Positions 22,141 through 33,696 of a stretch of 64,000 nt of DNA are shown here, piece by piece. Within the stretch, counting starts at the first letter, position 1; each line of letters opens with the position of its first letter. Origin of the DNA: Mugil cephalus. Its lineage: Eukaryota > Chordata > Actinopteri > Mugiliformes > Mugilidae. Both the position numbers and the translations under genes were made by a program. The notes below the pieces were generated by a model. The model was not told the origin of the DNA and ran no database searches. It saw only the letters and a list, made by a program, of their open reading frames with translations. The stretch covers positions 15,879,913 to 15,943,912 of the forward strand of contig NC_061783.1 of the NCBI RefSeq assembly GCF_022458985.1, read 5' to 3'.

Positions 22141-25100
22141 ATGTCTTCCGATTCTGAAGTCCAAGGGAAGGGTAAAAAGGAGATAGAGCTGTATATGCAG
22201 CGTAAGTCCTCACCTACACACTTTTAAACATGGGAGACATGCAAGGTATTCTGTTATGCTAACATCAAGTCATTAAAATTGAATATCTCTTTGGAAATTG
22301 CTCCAGTGGAGACGGGTGTCTCATTTTTTATGTTGTTAAGTGAGCACTTGCATTGCATATAATTTTTCCATGTTTCTTATTTTATTATGTATAAAAGGAA
22401 TCCCCCCCCCCCCCCCCCTATGGAGACTCCTTAATCTCTGGTCGGTGGGTCTGTTATTATTTGCCACTGAGATGATTATGGTGATGGACACTCCAGTCAC
22501 GCAGGCATCTGTTACCTGTCTTACTGATAAAATATATGTTTATGTTAAGCGATGCTTTCTGTGTGTGTGTGTGGGTGTGTTTGTGTGAGAATGTAGGGGT
22601 GTGTGTGGAGTGGGTGACACTTCCATGTTTTTTGCTCATTGGTTTAGTTAAGCATTAGTGATGGGAACACATTTAAACTTTAAAAAAAAACAAAAAACTT
22701 AAAACTGCCTTTTCCATGTTTGACATGGTCAGAAGTTTCTCCACTGGGGTTAAGCACACAGCTCCTGATGTATTTATTATGAGATTCAATAGGTCATAGC
22801 CCCCACCCCCTCCACCCTATACATGACTGTGTTATTTTTTTGTATGAAAACGCGTGTAAAACTGTATATATGTATTATTGTGTAGAATTAAAGTCCTACT
22901 GGCCAAAGGCTTATGGTTCTCTCAGCATCAGTTTGGGCCTGTTGTAGCTAAAGGGAGGTTTTTCTCCGATAACTAATGTCAATCGTCGTCCTCTCTTACC
23001 TCACTGACCTGCTGGATGATGTGATGTGCACAGAGGTGTCTGAGATGATTGACACGTGGCAGTATTGGATGCTTACTTTTGCCAGTCCTTATCCTGTTAA
23101 GTCGGTTTCTGCTGGAAACTAATCTCTCTTTCATTCCCTTCCAAAACCTAAGCTCAGCCGTCACCTCGTTGGTACCGGAAGAGAGCGGCGGCACGGAAGA
23201 TCTGCTGCGACAGGTGCATCCACGCATCGTGTAGGGTTCTCCATCTGTCGGTAACGTGTCATTCTACTGTTGCTTTATTTAACCTCACTGGCTGCCCTTG
23301 TTGTTTATGCCTTCGCTTTAATCCTGTCCATGAATGGGACATTCTCCAAGCTGTTCAGCCCCCTACTACTTACACAGCAGCTAAAATTAGGATCCTACTA
23401 TACGTCACTGCTCACTGAGAAATAGTACAGGAACTCTGTTGTTAAGTCATTTTTAAATTTTTTATTTTTTTTAAAAAAAAAAGAAGGTTACAACTGTGAA
23501 TGTTTGTGGTTAATTTTAATTTATTTTTGATAGAATATATACAATAACTTAAGTATAAATCTGTTATTTTATAAGTGTACACGATTCAGCCGTGAGTTCA
23601 CCAAGTGAATGAATCAGTGAATGAAATGAGTCATTCATCCTTTTTGGAAGTGAGCTGCTTGTCTCACCATCTGTCGGGCTTCCTCTTGACACCATCACCA
23701 CATAATGTCTGGTCACATATTGTTACTTGGATGTTTCTATAAAAAAAAAATCTAAATCTCAAAAGCAGCTTTTTAAAGTCATTGCTGTTTATTTTAAATC
23801 AAACCCCCAAAACACTTCAGTTTTTTTTTGTTTTTTTGTTTGTTTTTTTTTACCCGAAGCAGCTGTTTACCTGTGAAGATTTGTCTGGGGCCACTGTGTT
23901 GTTAATGAGATAAACGACTCTTGCGTCTTCAGCTAATCCCGTTTGAAGACCAGCGAGGTCATCAGTCAGATCCCCATAAGAGCAGAGAGTGACAGAGCAG
24001 AGGTGTATACAGGTACACAAACTGAAGCACTGGGAGCGATGCAGCAAATGGACTTTACACTTTACGACTTTTAGAAATGATCATCTGAGCGCGTCCACGG
24101 GGAGATACAACGCACAGGTCAGTTCCATTGTTTGTTAAAGGCGTGTGCAGCGTAATATCAAGATAAATGATTTATTGAGGAGAGGTTTGCAGTAATTGTT
24201 ATGCTTTGTATTTGCAGATTGAACAAAGGCACATCGAGTTCGGAAAAGACCTCCGCCTGATTCACCGACAGTCGTCTACGCAGGACAAAACTCAGGAAAT
24301 GGATTCCCTCATGTCGCTGGGTGCTCCCCTGAAGCAGTTCACCAGCTGTGTGTCGGGAAAAAGCGCCACCACCAAGCGGGTGGCCAAGAGGAGCGAGTCG
24401 GTCCGCAGGAACAGCTTCACCCGCAGGAAGAGCATCAGCAGGAGGAGAAGCCTTCCCTGCACCACTCAGAAAGTCCCGGACTCCTGGCTCCGGTCGTACC
24501 AGGCTGAACTGAAGAGAGAAAGGTAGAGAGGAAGATCCGTTTCAAAAGAATAGTGTTAGTCACATTCAGATTTACAAAAGTTTATTTGGGACCAGGGGAC
24601 AGTTTAAGGCACATTTAAAAATATGCATTTGAAATATTTTAAACTGCCCATGGAGGATATAAACATGTTTTTATTATTATTAGTAGTAGTAGTAGTAGTA
24701 GTTCTAAAGGATTAATTTCTGTTTCACGGTGCTATTTGTGTCACATTCTTTCATTAGCTATAGCTCAATTAGAGTCTGAAGTCTTGTTTATCGTCTTGCC
24801 ATCCAGCTGAGATTCTTGGCCAGACAGACTTGGCTTAGCGAGGATAAGGCTGTTCCTCACATGAATAAGCTTCTTGCCCCATGTGCCGTGTCTAATGTTG
24901 CTCTCTGCTGTTTGCCAAAGGAAGCGCCAGCAAGCCATACTGGCCAAGAAGAACGCAGAAAGGACTGTCAGGAAAACTCACTTCAGGAGCCACCACTGCC
25001 TCCCAAGGGTAAGTGAAAAGATACAATTAATTGTGTTGCCTTCTTGTCGTGACTTAAATCAAATAATCAACCTCTCTTCCACTTCCAGCAGACCACCGGT

Positions 25101-25238
25101 GCCAGGAAAGCAGCCCCAGCAAAGGACGATTCCTTCTTTGGAGCCTTTCAGGGTCTGAGTCTGGACGGGCTGATGGGAAACCCTACAGGAACCTGCGCTG
25201 CTCCTCCTGCGGGTGCTGATCCGTGCAAAGTCATGTGA
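22141..25238 (+). CDS. Unrecognised basic protein with predicted coiled coil and CaaX-like end
   Basis: The exons are 22141-22201, 23158-23213, 24218-24522, 24921-25008 and 25089-25238; the phases close exactly to 219 residues, which is good support for a real gene. I do not recognise the family. An acidic start (MSSDSEVQGKGKKEIELYMQ) leads to a likely helix (EDLLRQIEQRHIEFGKDLR). Next is a very basic, Arg/Ser-rich run at about 87-118 (KRSESVRRNSFTRRKSISRR) with several RxxS-type kinase sites. A second charged helix follows at about 128-156 (WLRSYQAELKRERKRQQAIL), then a Phe/Leu/Gly patch (DDSFFGAFQGLSLDGLMG). The protein ends CKVM, which fits a CaaX prenylation box. A nuclear or spindle role is plausible from composition but is only a guess. 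ATTAAA lies at 25397. The first two exons are less certain than the last three. Confidence 0.6.
22402..22418. repeat. Poly-C run of 17 bases
   Basis: An uninterrupted run of C lies in the first intron of the 219-residue gene. The length is prone to sequencing error. Confidence 0.85.
24671..24703. repeat. (TTA)n/(AGT)n trinucleotide microsatellite
   Basis: Four TTA units pass into about seven AGT units, in intron 3 of the 219-residue gene. Confidence 0.85.
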
Positions 25239-26362
25239 GACTCAACACTGAAGGACAAACGGACTTTTTTTTAAATTTATTTATTTATTTTAAAGAGTTC
25301 CCGACAAAGGAGATTTGATGGAGAAAGAAGATCTGGATTTAAAATAAGGCAGTATCACACTTTATAATCCAAGAATGTGTTTCTTCATTATTGTGTATTA
25401 AATATTGCTCCCCCTAGCAGAAATTCCTTGTTCTTGCTCTCTTGACTGCACGTCTCTACTTGTTTGCCAACCGTGAACCATTTTCTTCTCACGAAATATT
25501 TAAACGCAGGTTATAAAACAGCTCCTGTTGAGTCCTTGCACTCCAGGTTTATGGGTCACATGACTGATGGTTTATTTCCCCCAGTGTTTATATTCCTGAG
25601 TTGATTTCATTCTGTGGAATCGTTTGAAATCCAAAGCAAAAACTAAACAGGTAAAATATTTTTATTTATTTTTTTCCAAAACATAAATAGGAAATAATGT
25701 ACAAACAACACCGGGGAGGTGTTTCTATTATTCATGTTGTTTTAATGACTGGTTAAAACATGTAGAATCAATGGGGATGTTATTACACTCAAAGCTTTTG
25801 TACGATAGACTCAAAACAAAATGCTAAACATTTCCCTCTACCTAACTCGCCTTTCCAAAAATACTTTCCTGTTCCCACATCACATTTGGACATTCAGTGG
25901 GTTCAGGCTTATAAAAAGACTAACATTCATTTAGATATGCTACACTGTCCTATCAGTACCTTGATACTCAACCATTTTTGCCATTTCACTCGTAAACCAC
26001 AGCAAGGAAGGCTGGTTAAGACCAAGCTTTATTCAGGTTAAAAAAAAGAGAAAAGGACCAGAAACAAACATAACAATGAGCCACGTTTTTTTTTTCTCAT
26101 TGGTGACATAAGTGGAAGATGCATCATTTATCTCTCTTGCACGACACGGGTATGATCTCTGGCTCCAGATCACAAATATGTACATTAGAAAACCAGGTAC
26201 AAAACTAAGTTTGTCAGGGATCGGGATGAGGAGGTCGTATCCTGATGACTGTGCGATGATTATGATAACACAGCTGACTGCAGACAACAAGGTGAGGATA
26301 CACATGACTGGGCTGTTTTTGAAACGGTGGATTTTAATCTAGTGAAGTCCCATTTTACAGCA

Positions 26363-29300
26363 TCATTCCCTCTGTTCCATCTTCACTTTGGGGGGTTTGA
26401 GGAAAGACCTGTTCTTCTTCTCCTTGGTCTTGCCTTTGGCCTGGAAGTTCCTCCAGCTGTCCACACGCCCGTCTCGTGTTTCCTGTCAAATGTGTCACAG
26501 ATAAAGGGTTATTTCAGAAGTTATCATTATGTTTCCATTTGCAAGTAAGTGCAAAGTTCCTAAACAATTCCTGACTTTAGAACTCCTTTTCCAGGCTCAA
26601 ATTTCGATTTCCAAACCTCTTTGAGTTCTAAGACCACACTTAAGTGGATGTTTGAATAAATGGTTTTAAAATGTGCTGCCAAATAACTGCTTAAAGATTG
26701 TAGCTTGTACAATTCCATTTAACCCAGATAGGTTGGATGGGCAGCATTTGACTATCTCTGCATAAGGCAGAAATGCTCAGATGAATATAATAAAATGCGA
26801 CATGGACACGTGTACCTCAAAGTTTTTCTGCCATTCTCTCTCGCGTTTCGCTTTCTCTGCTGCCTCGATTTCTTCTTCTCTTGCCCTTTTCCTGGTAAAT
26901 TCAGAGAAATACATGAGTGTGCATGGAAATATTTCAAACCGTAAACCGGGAAGTTTAAAATAAATGCAAATCGACATTACAGTCTTGCAGAGCAACAACC
27001 TTGGCGAATGTATTTGAATTTACCTCTCGTGCATGTCCTTTGCTTCCCTTTCCTTCCTCTTGATTTCAAGCTCTGCGAACAGCTTCATGGTCTGTTTGTA
27101 CACTGCTTGCTTGAACTGGAGAGAAAAACAAAAAACAAAATATGTATGAGAAATTCATGATGATGGACTTAACTAATATTTTATACAAATGAGAACACAG
27201 CATCTATGATTGTGATTGAGATCACGACAGACCTTTTATGCTGGTCCTCATTTTGAAATATATACAGTATATATATTTTTAATTTAACTTATGTAACCTT
27301 GACTTAAATCTGATATTTAACTGTCAACGTTGCCTCAGTACATATTTCTATAGAACGTAGACTTACTACTTCAGGGTCATCCTCCTCCATATCCAGTGAT
27401 TTCCCTTCCTTTTTCAGCTGTTTCTTTTTCTCCTTTACCTGTTAAATAAAAATTAACATTTCCAAACAAGTTAATATTGAAAGAGCTGAGTAAGAGGGAG
27501 CAGTAATGTTTCACAGGTGAAGTCGAAATGGAGATCACTCACCATATGCTCCACATATTCCTTTCCTGCGTGAATCACATCTAAGGCTCTTTTCTTCTGT
27601 TCTGGATCCAGCAGGAGTTTGTACGCCTTGTCCACAGCTGGGACACAACAAGAAACAATGTATCGGCTAAGTGTGACTTGAAGCGCTGCATCCGTTTAAC
27701 ATGCATTCGTGTGTTTAACGACAGCCTAATAGGAATTTACAAAATACATAATTTTCAAATGTAAATGTGAGCTTTTACCTTCGAATGCTTTCTGTGCTCT
27801 ATCTTGGTCATCCTGATTTTTGTCTGGATGGACCAAAATGGACAACTGTACAGTTAAAGAGACCAGAAATTAAAATCTATCCACACCTCCAAAAATAAGT
27901 TACATCTCTGAAGATAAAAACCACTGAAAGGCTCCCCCTTCGCCCCTGTTTTCTTTGCTTACCGCCCGAAATCTTTTCTTCAGTTCGTCATCTGTTGCAT
28001 CTGGATCAATTTGCAGCACCTATTGGCAATAAAGTTGTTTATGTTACATTGGGCATTTTAACCAGTAATATTAACATAATGAAAAAGAAGCACTTGATAT
28101 TACATAACTTTATAAAATGTGTTCGCCCTGTGACAGACTGACAACCAGGTGTACCTCTCGCCCAATGTACCCAAAGGCTCTCAATGTCCCAGCAACTCTC
28201 TAAAGGTTAAGTCGTGATGATATTGACAATGAATGGATGGATATATTAAGCTGTTGCGTACTTGGATGGAATACAAGAGGCAGCAGGGTCATTATCCGTG
28301 TAACCTTGGTTTTGGGGGATCTGTGGTAACAAGTGGTTAGAGAAGTGGGCTGTAGGGTCACTAATTCAAATCCCCTCCACATCCGTCGCTGAAGGGCCTT
28401 GAGCAAAGCACCTCACCCCTAAAACTGGTCCCTGTGTCTCGCATGTTTACCCAAAGCTACAAGTGTACTCACGAGTGCAAATAGGTTTAAACATAGAGAA
28501 CAAATGCTCATGTGTAAATGTGTATCTACATGTACTTGACATACTTATTTTAGCTTCCCACGTGTATTTGCTCATTTTTATCACACTGCAATATACTGTA
28601 TTTAACGAAGACGTAGTGTTACTTTGTACACGCAGCATCTATAAAAACAAACAACAATGCAAATGCAATAATGTTAAGTAATAAATGTGAAGTATGCATT
28701 GATATAAAAATACCTCAAAGGGGTTGAGATTGAAGTAGGATGCGCCAGGTCTCAGGAGTCTGTCAATCTGCTGCTTGGAGGTTAACACGGAGTCTCTTTT
28801 CTCAATCTGCTTCACCTTTCAACAAATTGAAAGTAAGAAAACCTTTAAAAGACAGGCAATGGTGTCCTAAAAGGGCAATCTCTACAAATATTTTCGATGG
28901 TTTCTTTTTTTAAAACAGCACAGTCATATGTCAGAATGAAATAGAATGAGATAGAAGGATGTTTCAGTCTTTCCTGGGAGCCTGGTCCCATTTAATAAAC
29001 ATCTAATATGACTGACAGACATATTACAGCACCTGAATAGAAGAATAACCACCGTTAAGTAGCTGTGCTTGTAGTTTAAGTGGTCTATTTTTAATCTAGG
29101 CGAGTATGAGGACGTAAAAACGTAGACAATCCTCGTATGTTTTATGATAACACCACAGTGAAGCTGCCAACAAACGTATCAGTGAACGTTAGCTTCTCGT
29201 CGTTAGCTAATGCTCATATCTGCCCGGCCTCACAGGTGATAAACCTGAGCACCGTTCACACGCCGACTTTAGCCGATGTACGGAAAGCGATTGACGCTTT

Positions 29301-29406
29301 TAAAAAATATAATTCAACACAAGTTCTATCGTACCTCCGTGTAAAAATTTTGAAATAAGTCATCCGAGACACTATGAGCAGAAGCCTCTCCTCCGGCGGC
29401 CGCCAT
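26363..29406 (-). CDS. dnajc8: DnaJ homologue subfamily C member 8
   Basis: The minus-strand exons, in coding order, are 29406-29335, 28815-28714, 28019-27963, 27845-27779, 27637-27543, 27438-27367, 27115-27024, 26891-26816 and 26482-26363. The phases close to 250 residues against 253 in human. The order of motifs matches human DNAJC8: LLRPGASYFNLNPFE, then the J domain with VHPDKNQD (HPD at 83-85), then RALDVIHAGKEYVEHM, a Lys/Glu-rich helical tail (FKQAVYKQTMKLFAELEIK) and the end KNRSFLKPPKVKMEQRE. The family is a nuclear J-domain co-chaperone found with spliceosomes that stimulates HSP70 and interacts with the SR protein kinase SRPK1. The start ATGGCGGCCGCC is in a GC-rich island, and AATAAA on this strand lies at 26028-26033. 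It is convergent with the 219-residue gene. Confidence 0.95.
28122..28246 (+). repeat. Degenerate retroposon tail in dnajc8 intron
   Basis: CGCCCTGTGACAGACTGAC, then AGGTGTACCTCTCGCCCAATG, then a run ending AATGAATGGATGGA, follow the order of a very common fish retroposon 3' region (GCGACAGACTGGCGACC, then CTCGCCCAATG, then AAATGGATGGATGG). It is clearly worn. It lies in the intron between exons 2 and 3 of dnajc8. Confidence 0.55.
28300..28445 (+). mobile_element. tRNA-derived SINE fragment
   Basis: GTGGTTAGAGAAGTGGGCTG followed by GGGTCACTAATTCAAATCCC reads as worn A and B boxes of a tRNA-type RNA polymerase III promoter. This is followed by CTGAAGGGCCTTGAGCAAAG and CACCTCACCCC, the body of a SINE widespread in teleosts (CTGAGGTGCCCTTGAGCAAGGCACCTAACCCC). 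It lies in the dnajc8 intron, antisense to the gene, directly after the retroposon tail. Confidence 0.65.
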
Positions 29407-29470
29407 CTTGACTCTGGTTTACATGTGACGTATCGACGTCACGTGGCCACGCGTTAATTTAAGTTTTTGA
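29380..29470 (-). promoter_or_regulatory. GC-rich promoter region of dnajc8
   Basis: GC-rich DNA with several CpG sites (GGCGGCCGCC, then TGACGTATCGACGTCACGTGG at 29427-29446) surrounds and precedes the dnajc8 start. The ACGTCACGTGG stretch contains CRE-like TGACGT/ACGTCA and an E-box CACGTG, sites common in housekeeping promoters. No transcription start is directly visible. Confidence 0.5.
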
Positions 29471-30399
29471 TATTTATTAAATGTATTGATTGAACCATTT
29501 ATATCAAAAGTACTTATTTACATATGTATTAAACTACGTATATATATTTACATTATATTTTCGTTAATAATTAAAAATATTAAACGCGAAACTTCAGCAG
29601 CGGTTACAAGATATATATATATATATATTATATCAAAGTATAGCGGAATATCGAGTTTGCAGATTGGAACTGAAATTTATGTGTCTGTCTTCCAGTTCAA
29701 GATTTTAAACGTTATGTAGAAAGGCCGAGCTCATAAGTTTTCAATTATAACGTACCTTATTTTGAAGACAGGAAGCAGTTCCTTTAAAGAGTATTTACTT
29801 CCGCTTTGTACGGCTGCGATACTGGAGCGTCATGAACGGATTCAACATCTCGGAGCAGATTTATTTCATCTAGTATTTACTGTTTCTGCTATACTTTATA
29901 TTTAATAACCCATAGAAAGGCTTTGAAACACAGCTACAAACGCTTGGTGCATTATCATCATACGGACCATCACATATATCTACTGACGGGCTCTGCAATT
30001 GTTGTCGTCGTGGGTTCAACCCATATGCTGTAGAAATCAGTATATGTTTCAACCTCCTCAACGTCAACATATACATTTCAACATGCTGTACCTTAGGCGA
30101 TTTGCTGCTGGTTTGGATACCTCTGAAAACCTGTAATCAGTGTTTACAGAGATGGACAGAGGTAGATTTAACTCACATTCCTGTTGGTACTAAACTTAAT
30201 AATAAACTCACTGATAAAGCAAAGGATGGCTTCCTTAATATAAAAGAAAATGCAAACATGCTCACACAAAGACTTATTTATTTGGGTAATAACATATTTC
30301 ACAATCAAAAGCACAGATAATTTCCTGCTACAGACATAATTCTTTGCGCAGGATAAGGACGCAGCAGGCTGCTAGATGGAGCTGTGGGTCATGTGTTCA
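29471..30399. other. Intergenic AT-rich stretch with (AT)n
   Basis: A short (AT)n run lies at 29611-29630. The 3' UTR of the small minus-strand gene probably occupies the right part, with AATAAA on the minus strand near 30275. I see no further gene. A short plus-strand ATG frame at 29832 reads only 13 codons. Confidence 0.4.
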
Positions 30400-31290
30400 T
30401 TAGCTGCATCCTCCTACATTTCTGCCCTGAGTGAAAAACACATTAAAAAGAGTTAATTTCACAACTCACAGTAGATGGAAAAGATCAATAAACTTGCTGA
30501 CATGTCAAGAGGAGCTACAAGCAGATGCACTAACCCACAGTTATGACTCACCTCTAACTTCTCCTTAGCTCTTAGCAGGACGGCTGGCAAGTTTGCCCAT
30601 GGATCTTGGACCTTCATGTTGTAGAGTTCATCCTGTGAATTCCAGTTCGTGGTCTGGATCACACCTTGTGGAGAACACTGTCCTGACTGACCTAGAAAAA
30701 TATCCAAACAGACAAAGACATGAAGACATCTGATCCGTTTCTAAAGATAGACATGACCTTTCAACACAATGCAAGACCAGAATCCATTGCATTTAGAATA
30801 ATGCAAATTATGATGGTTATCTAAAAAAAATATATCTGCACAATTAGTGCTGCAGAGTTTTATTCTGAAAAAAACAACTTACTTGCTCTGAGAAGGTTCA
30901 ACAGAAACATAGGACATCCAACATTATGCTTTAAAATACAACAAACCTAAACACATGTTCGGTCTTTCTGAGCATTAGTTGGTAATGAACAGTCTTACCA
31001 ATTAGTTCTTCCAATTCTGTGAACTCAATCACATGGATGGGGGGCAGCTCCTTTACTGCCTGGTGACAAGAGGCAACATATAAAGACACAGTTCGGATAT
31101 GAGAAGCTGTTCAAGGACACTCCAGCATTTGATGGAACTTTGATGAAAATCAAAAATGTGTAAAGAAGCTTTCAGATGCACTGTGGCCACTACATCCCAG
31201 TCTTACCTGTGAAATATAAATTAAAGTGGCACATCTACTGCCATCGTGTGGTGTTACAGGGTAAAAACCTCCGTTTTGAGGCGCAGCCAT
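30400..31290 (-). CDS. Unrecognised small protein, four exons
   Basis: The minus-strand exons are 31290-31207, 31059-30999, 30691-30552 and 30426-30400. The phases close to about 103 residues. The start MAAPQNGGFYPVTPHDGSRC follows AACA with an A at -3. The middle reads AVKELPPIHVIEFTELEELI and QDELYNMKVQDPWANLPAVL, then LRAKEKLE and a short end GRNVGGCS. I do not recognise the family. Exons 1-3 have clean splice sites and matching phases and are well supported; the tiny last exon is the weak point. No signal peptide or membrane helix is seen. It lies between dnajc8 and hnrnpr on the same strand as both. Confidence 0.55.
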
Positions 31291-33696
31291 TGTTCCGACA
31301 TCAGCCAATTTCACAAATATTAAAACCAGTACCCCGATGCTATGCGGGCACATTTAAAAAGAAGCACCTTTATGCAACGATAATCTAGTAATTATTACCT
31401 TTTCAGCTCTGAAAATAGCCAATTAAAGCCACGCCGGATAGACAATAGACCATAGTCGTGCTGGTGTGGAGCTGCTACCTCTAGTGGTGCAGAAGGAGAA
31501 ATGTCCATTTCACGTTTGTGCAGACAGCTGAGGTGATTTCAGTGCAGTAAGCCAAGGCAGGCAGCAGGTGTTTGCTTGGTTTTAAATTTAGAGCGCTTAC
31601 CAAATCCATTACTGTCTGCCTTCAGGCTGTTTAATCCAGTTTAAAGAAACCTTCTTTTGGCCCTCGGTGAAAAGGAAATAGATGCTATTCATTTGTCCCC
31701 TTAAGCCCTAGAACATGCAATATGTCCAGTGATTCATCAGTCAACTTTAGTGACTTGTCTTCATCACAGCCTGGAAAAGAAAAATCACACTCCTACCCAA
31801 TAATGAAGCTTGATTCATAGGACAGTATATTAGTAAGGAAACAATAACAAAAGGAAAAAAAAAAAAAAAACATTGTACAATTATGGCTAGTGTTTCTCCA
31901 GTGATTACAGTTAGCTACAGGAGGAGACAGTACTCTGTGCAAGGCTAGCTCACCCTTGAGTACCGTTCAGGTGAGTTCCTCATTCTAGTGGTGCCGCTCT
32001 CAATGCTTCTCCACCTAGGCAGGTTGGAATAAGAGGACAGACACATGAAACAAAATACAACGATACCATGGTAGCAAAAGGCAGTTGATAAAGAGTTTTT
32101 TTTTTCTCTCTCTACGGTAAATAAATCCTGACAGATGAACGGTTTTAAGAATTTTAACCCTTTGGATGGTCAGATCCTTGGTGTCGTCAAAAGGAGAGAA
32201 AAGGTGGTTCAGATGATGTGCTGATTTTGAACTGGAGACAACTCATTGACCAAGCACAAATCCATTCCAAGTCAAAATGTTGTGAGTGTGTCGATATCGG
32301 GACGTCTCAACATTACCCAAGACTGTTCTCGTCTTCAAAGTTTGTGTGACGGTGTACAGAGTATAGGCTTCAGTAGAGCCCCCGCCCTAGTAAACAGCAT
32401 TTACATCAAAAAGGTGTGAAGAGTCTCATTATAGAGTCGATTAAAAGGCTGCATCCCATACAAATATTCAGATCATTTTCACAGGCATAGATTTAATTCC
32501 TTCTCTTTAGGAAATATGAATTATACACCTGTGCACACACTTTGACAGACAGGAACAATCTTGGTTAATGACAAGGAACCAAATTTACAGTTTGATCCTT
32601 TAATTGTTGTGGCTGTAACTTTCACAACAGGGGCTCTGTGCAGGAAGTTACTGCAGTCTGACTGATCATGCACTGAAGAGTAAAAGGGTTAAAATCCTGT
32701 TTAGGCACTGAGTCATCCACACAGTTCTCTTGTCGCGTGGTCTGAATGCACAATTTCTGATTGTCCTTTGAGGGCAAAGAAATTTGAAAGGAAGATCTTC
32801 ATCCAAATGGGAGAATTGAGGCTAAAAAATCAAATCAAGTACTGAAGCACAACACTGAATTTGAGTATCTGACAATTGACTGATGCTCAGCTGAGTTTTA
32901 TTGAAACGGAACAAACGTAAAAGTTATAAATACAAAGAACATCGGAGAACAAACTGCTATGGCTCTTAAGGTAAGCCAAACCAAATTCTACTGGGCAACT
33001 TTAAAGAAAACATATGTAGTTATGGTATCAGTTTTAAAAAAACACAATTTGTCTATCTCTAGAAAGGCTAGGCATACACTTTGAACATTACAAAACGTGA
33101 TTTTCTTCCTTCCTGTGGATTCTTTTTTCCACCATTGCAAAAAAATGAAGTATGAAGCTCTAACCATATGCATTTATTTACAGGCAAGTCCCTAAGCAAC
33201 TATGAGAAACCACAAATAAAGAGAGTACAAGAAGGAAAGGGGAGAAAGGGGGCATGGACAAAAACTTCCTGCAAGGCAATATTCATTATTTAATGTCCTC
33301 TCAGACTTTTGAGTATGAATGTCCACTTTTTTGTAAATGTTCATTGTTGGCTTTAAAAGAATCAGGAACAAAAAAGTAACAATAAAAGTGTTTTTTTTGT
33401 GTGTTTTAAAGACACATGTCCCAATGTAACCGTAGGAGTAAGAAATGATTCACCACAACGGTTACGTTCATTTCTTCAGCCAAAAGGCTTTCAGGCCAAT
33501 CATCTCGAGCCAATTCTGGGGTCTGTCCATTTATTTTCTGAGATATATACAGATTTTTTTTTTCGTGAGGGATGAAGAATAAAAAGTCAATCAAAAAATT
33601 GTGGCCAATCTCCTGTGTTTTTCTTTTTTTTTTTCCTTTTTATTGTCGTTTTTCTCTTTTTTTGTTGCCACTTTGCCAAAATACCTTTTGGTGCAT
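31291..33696 (-). other. Spacer and long 3' UTR of hnrnpr
   Basis: No coding sequence is seen. Minus-strand AATAAA signals at 33173-33178 and 32897-32902 suggest 3' ends for hnrnpr about 500 to 800 bases past its stop. The left part (31300-32100) holds nothing recognisable apart from a poly-A run at 31855-31871. Confidence 0.45.

Noticed and set aside
23151-23234. Alternative reading of the second exon of the 219-residue gene as a Cys-rich segment (WYRKRAAARKICCDRC)
   Set aside because: That frame needs different acceptor and donor sites, and its phase fits the neighbours less naturally than the exon 23158-23213. It cannot be wholly excluded without cDNA.
29832-29873. Short plus-strand ATG frame (MNGFNISEQIYFI)
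   Set aside because: Only 13 codons with no convincing downstream exon.
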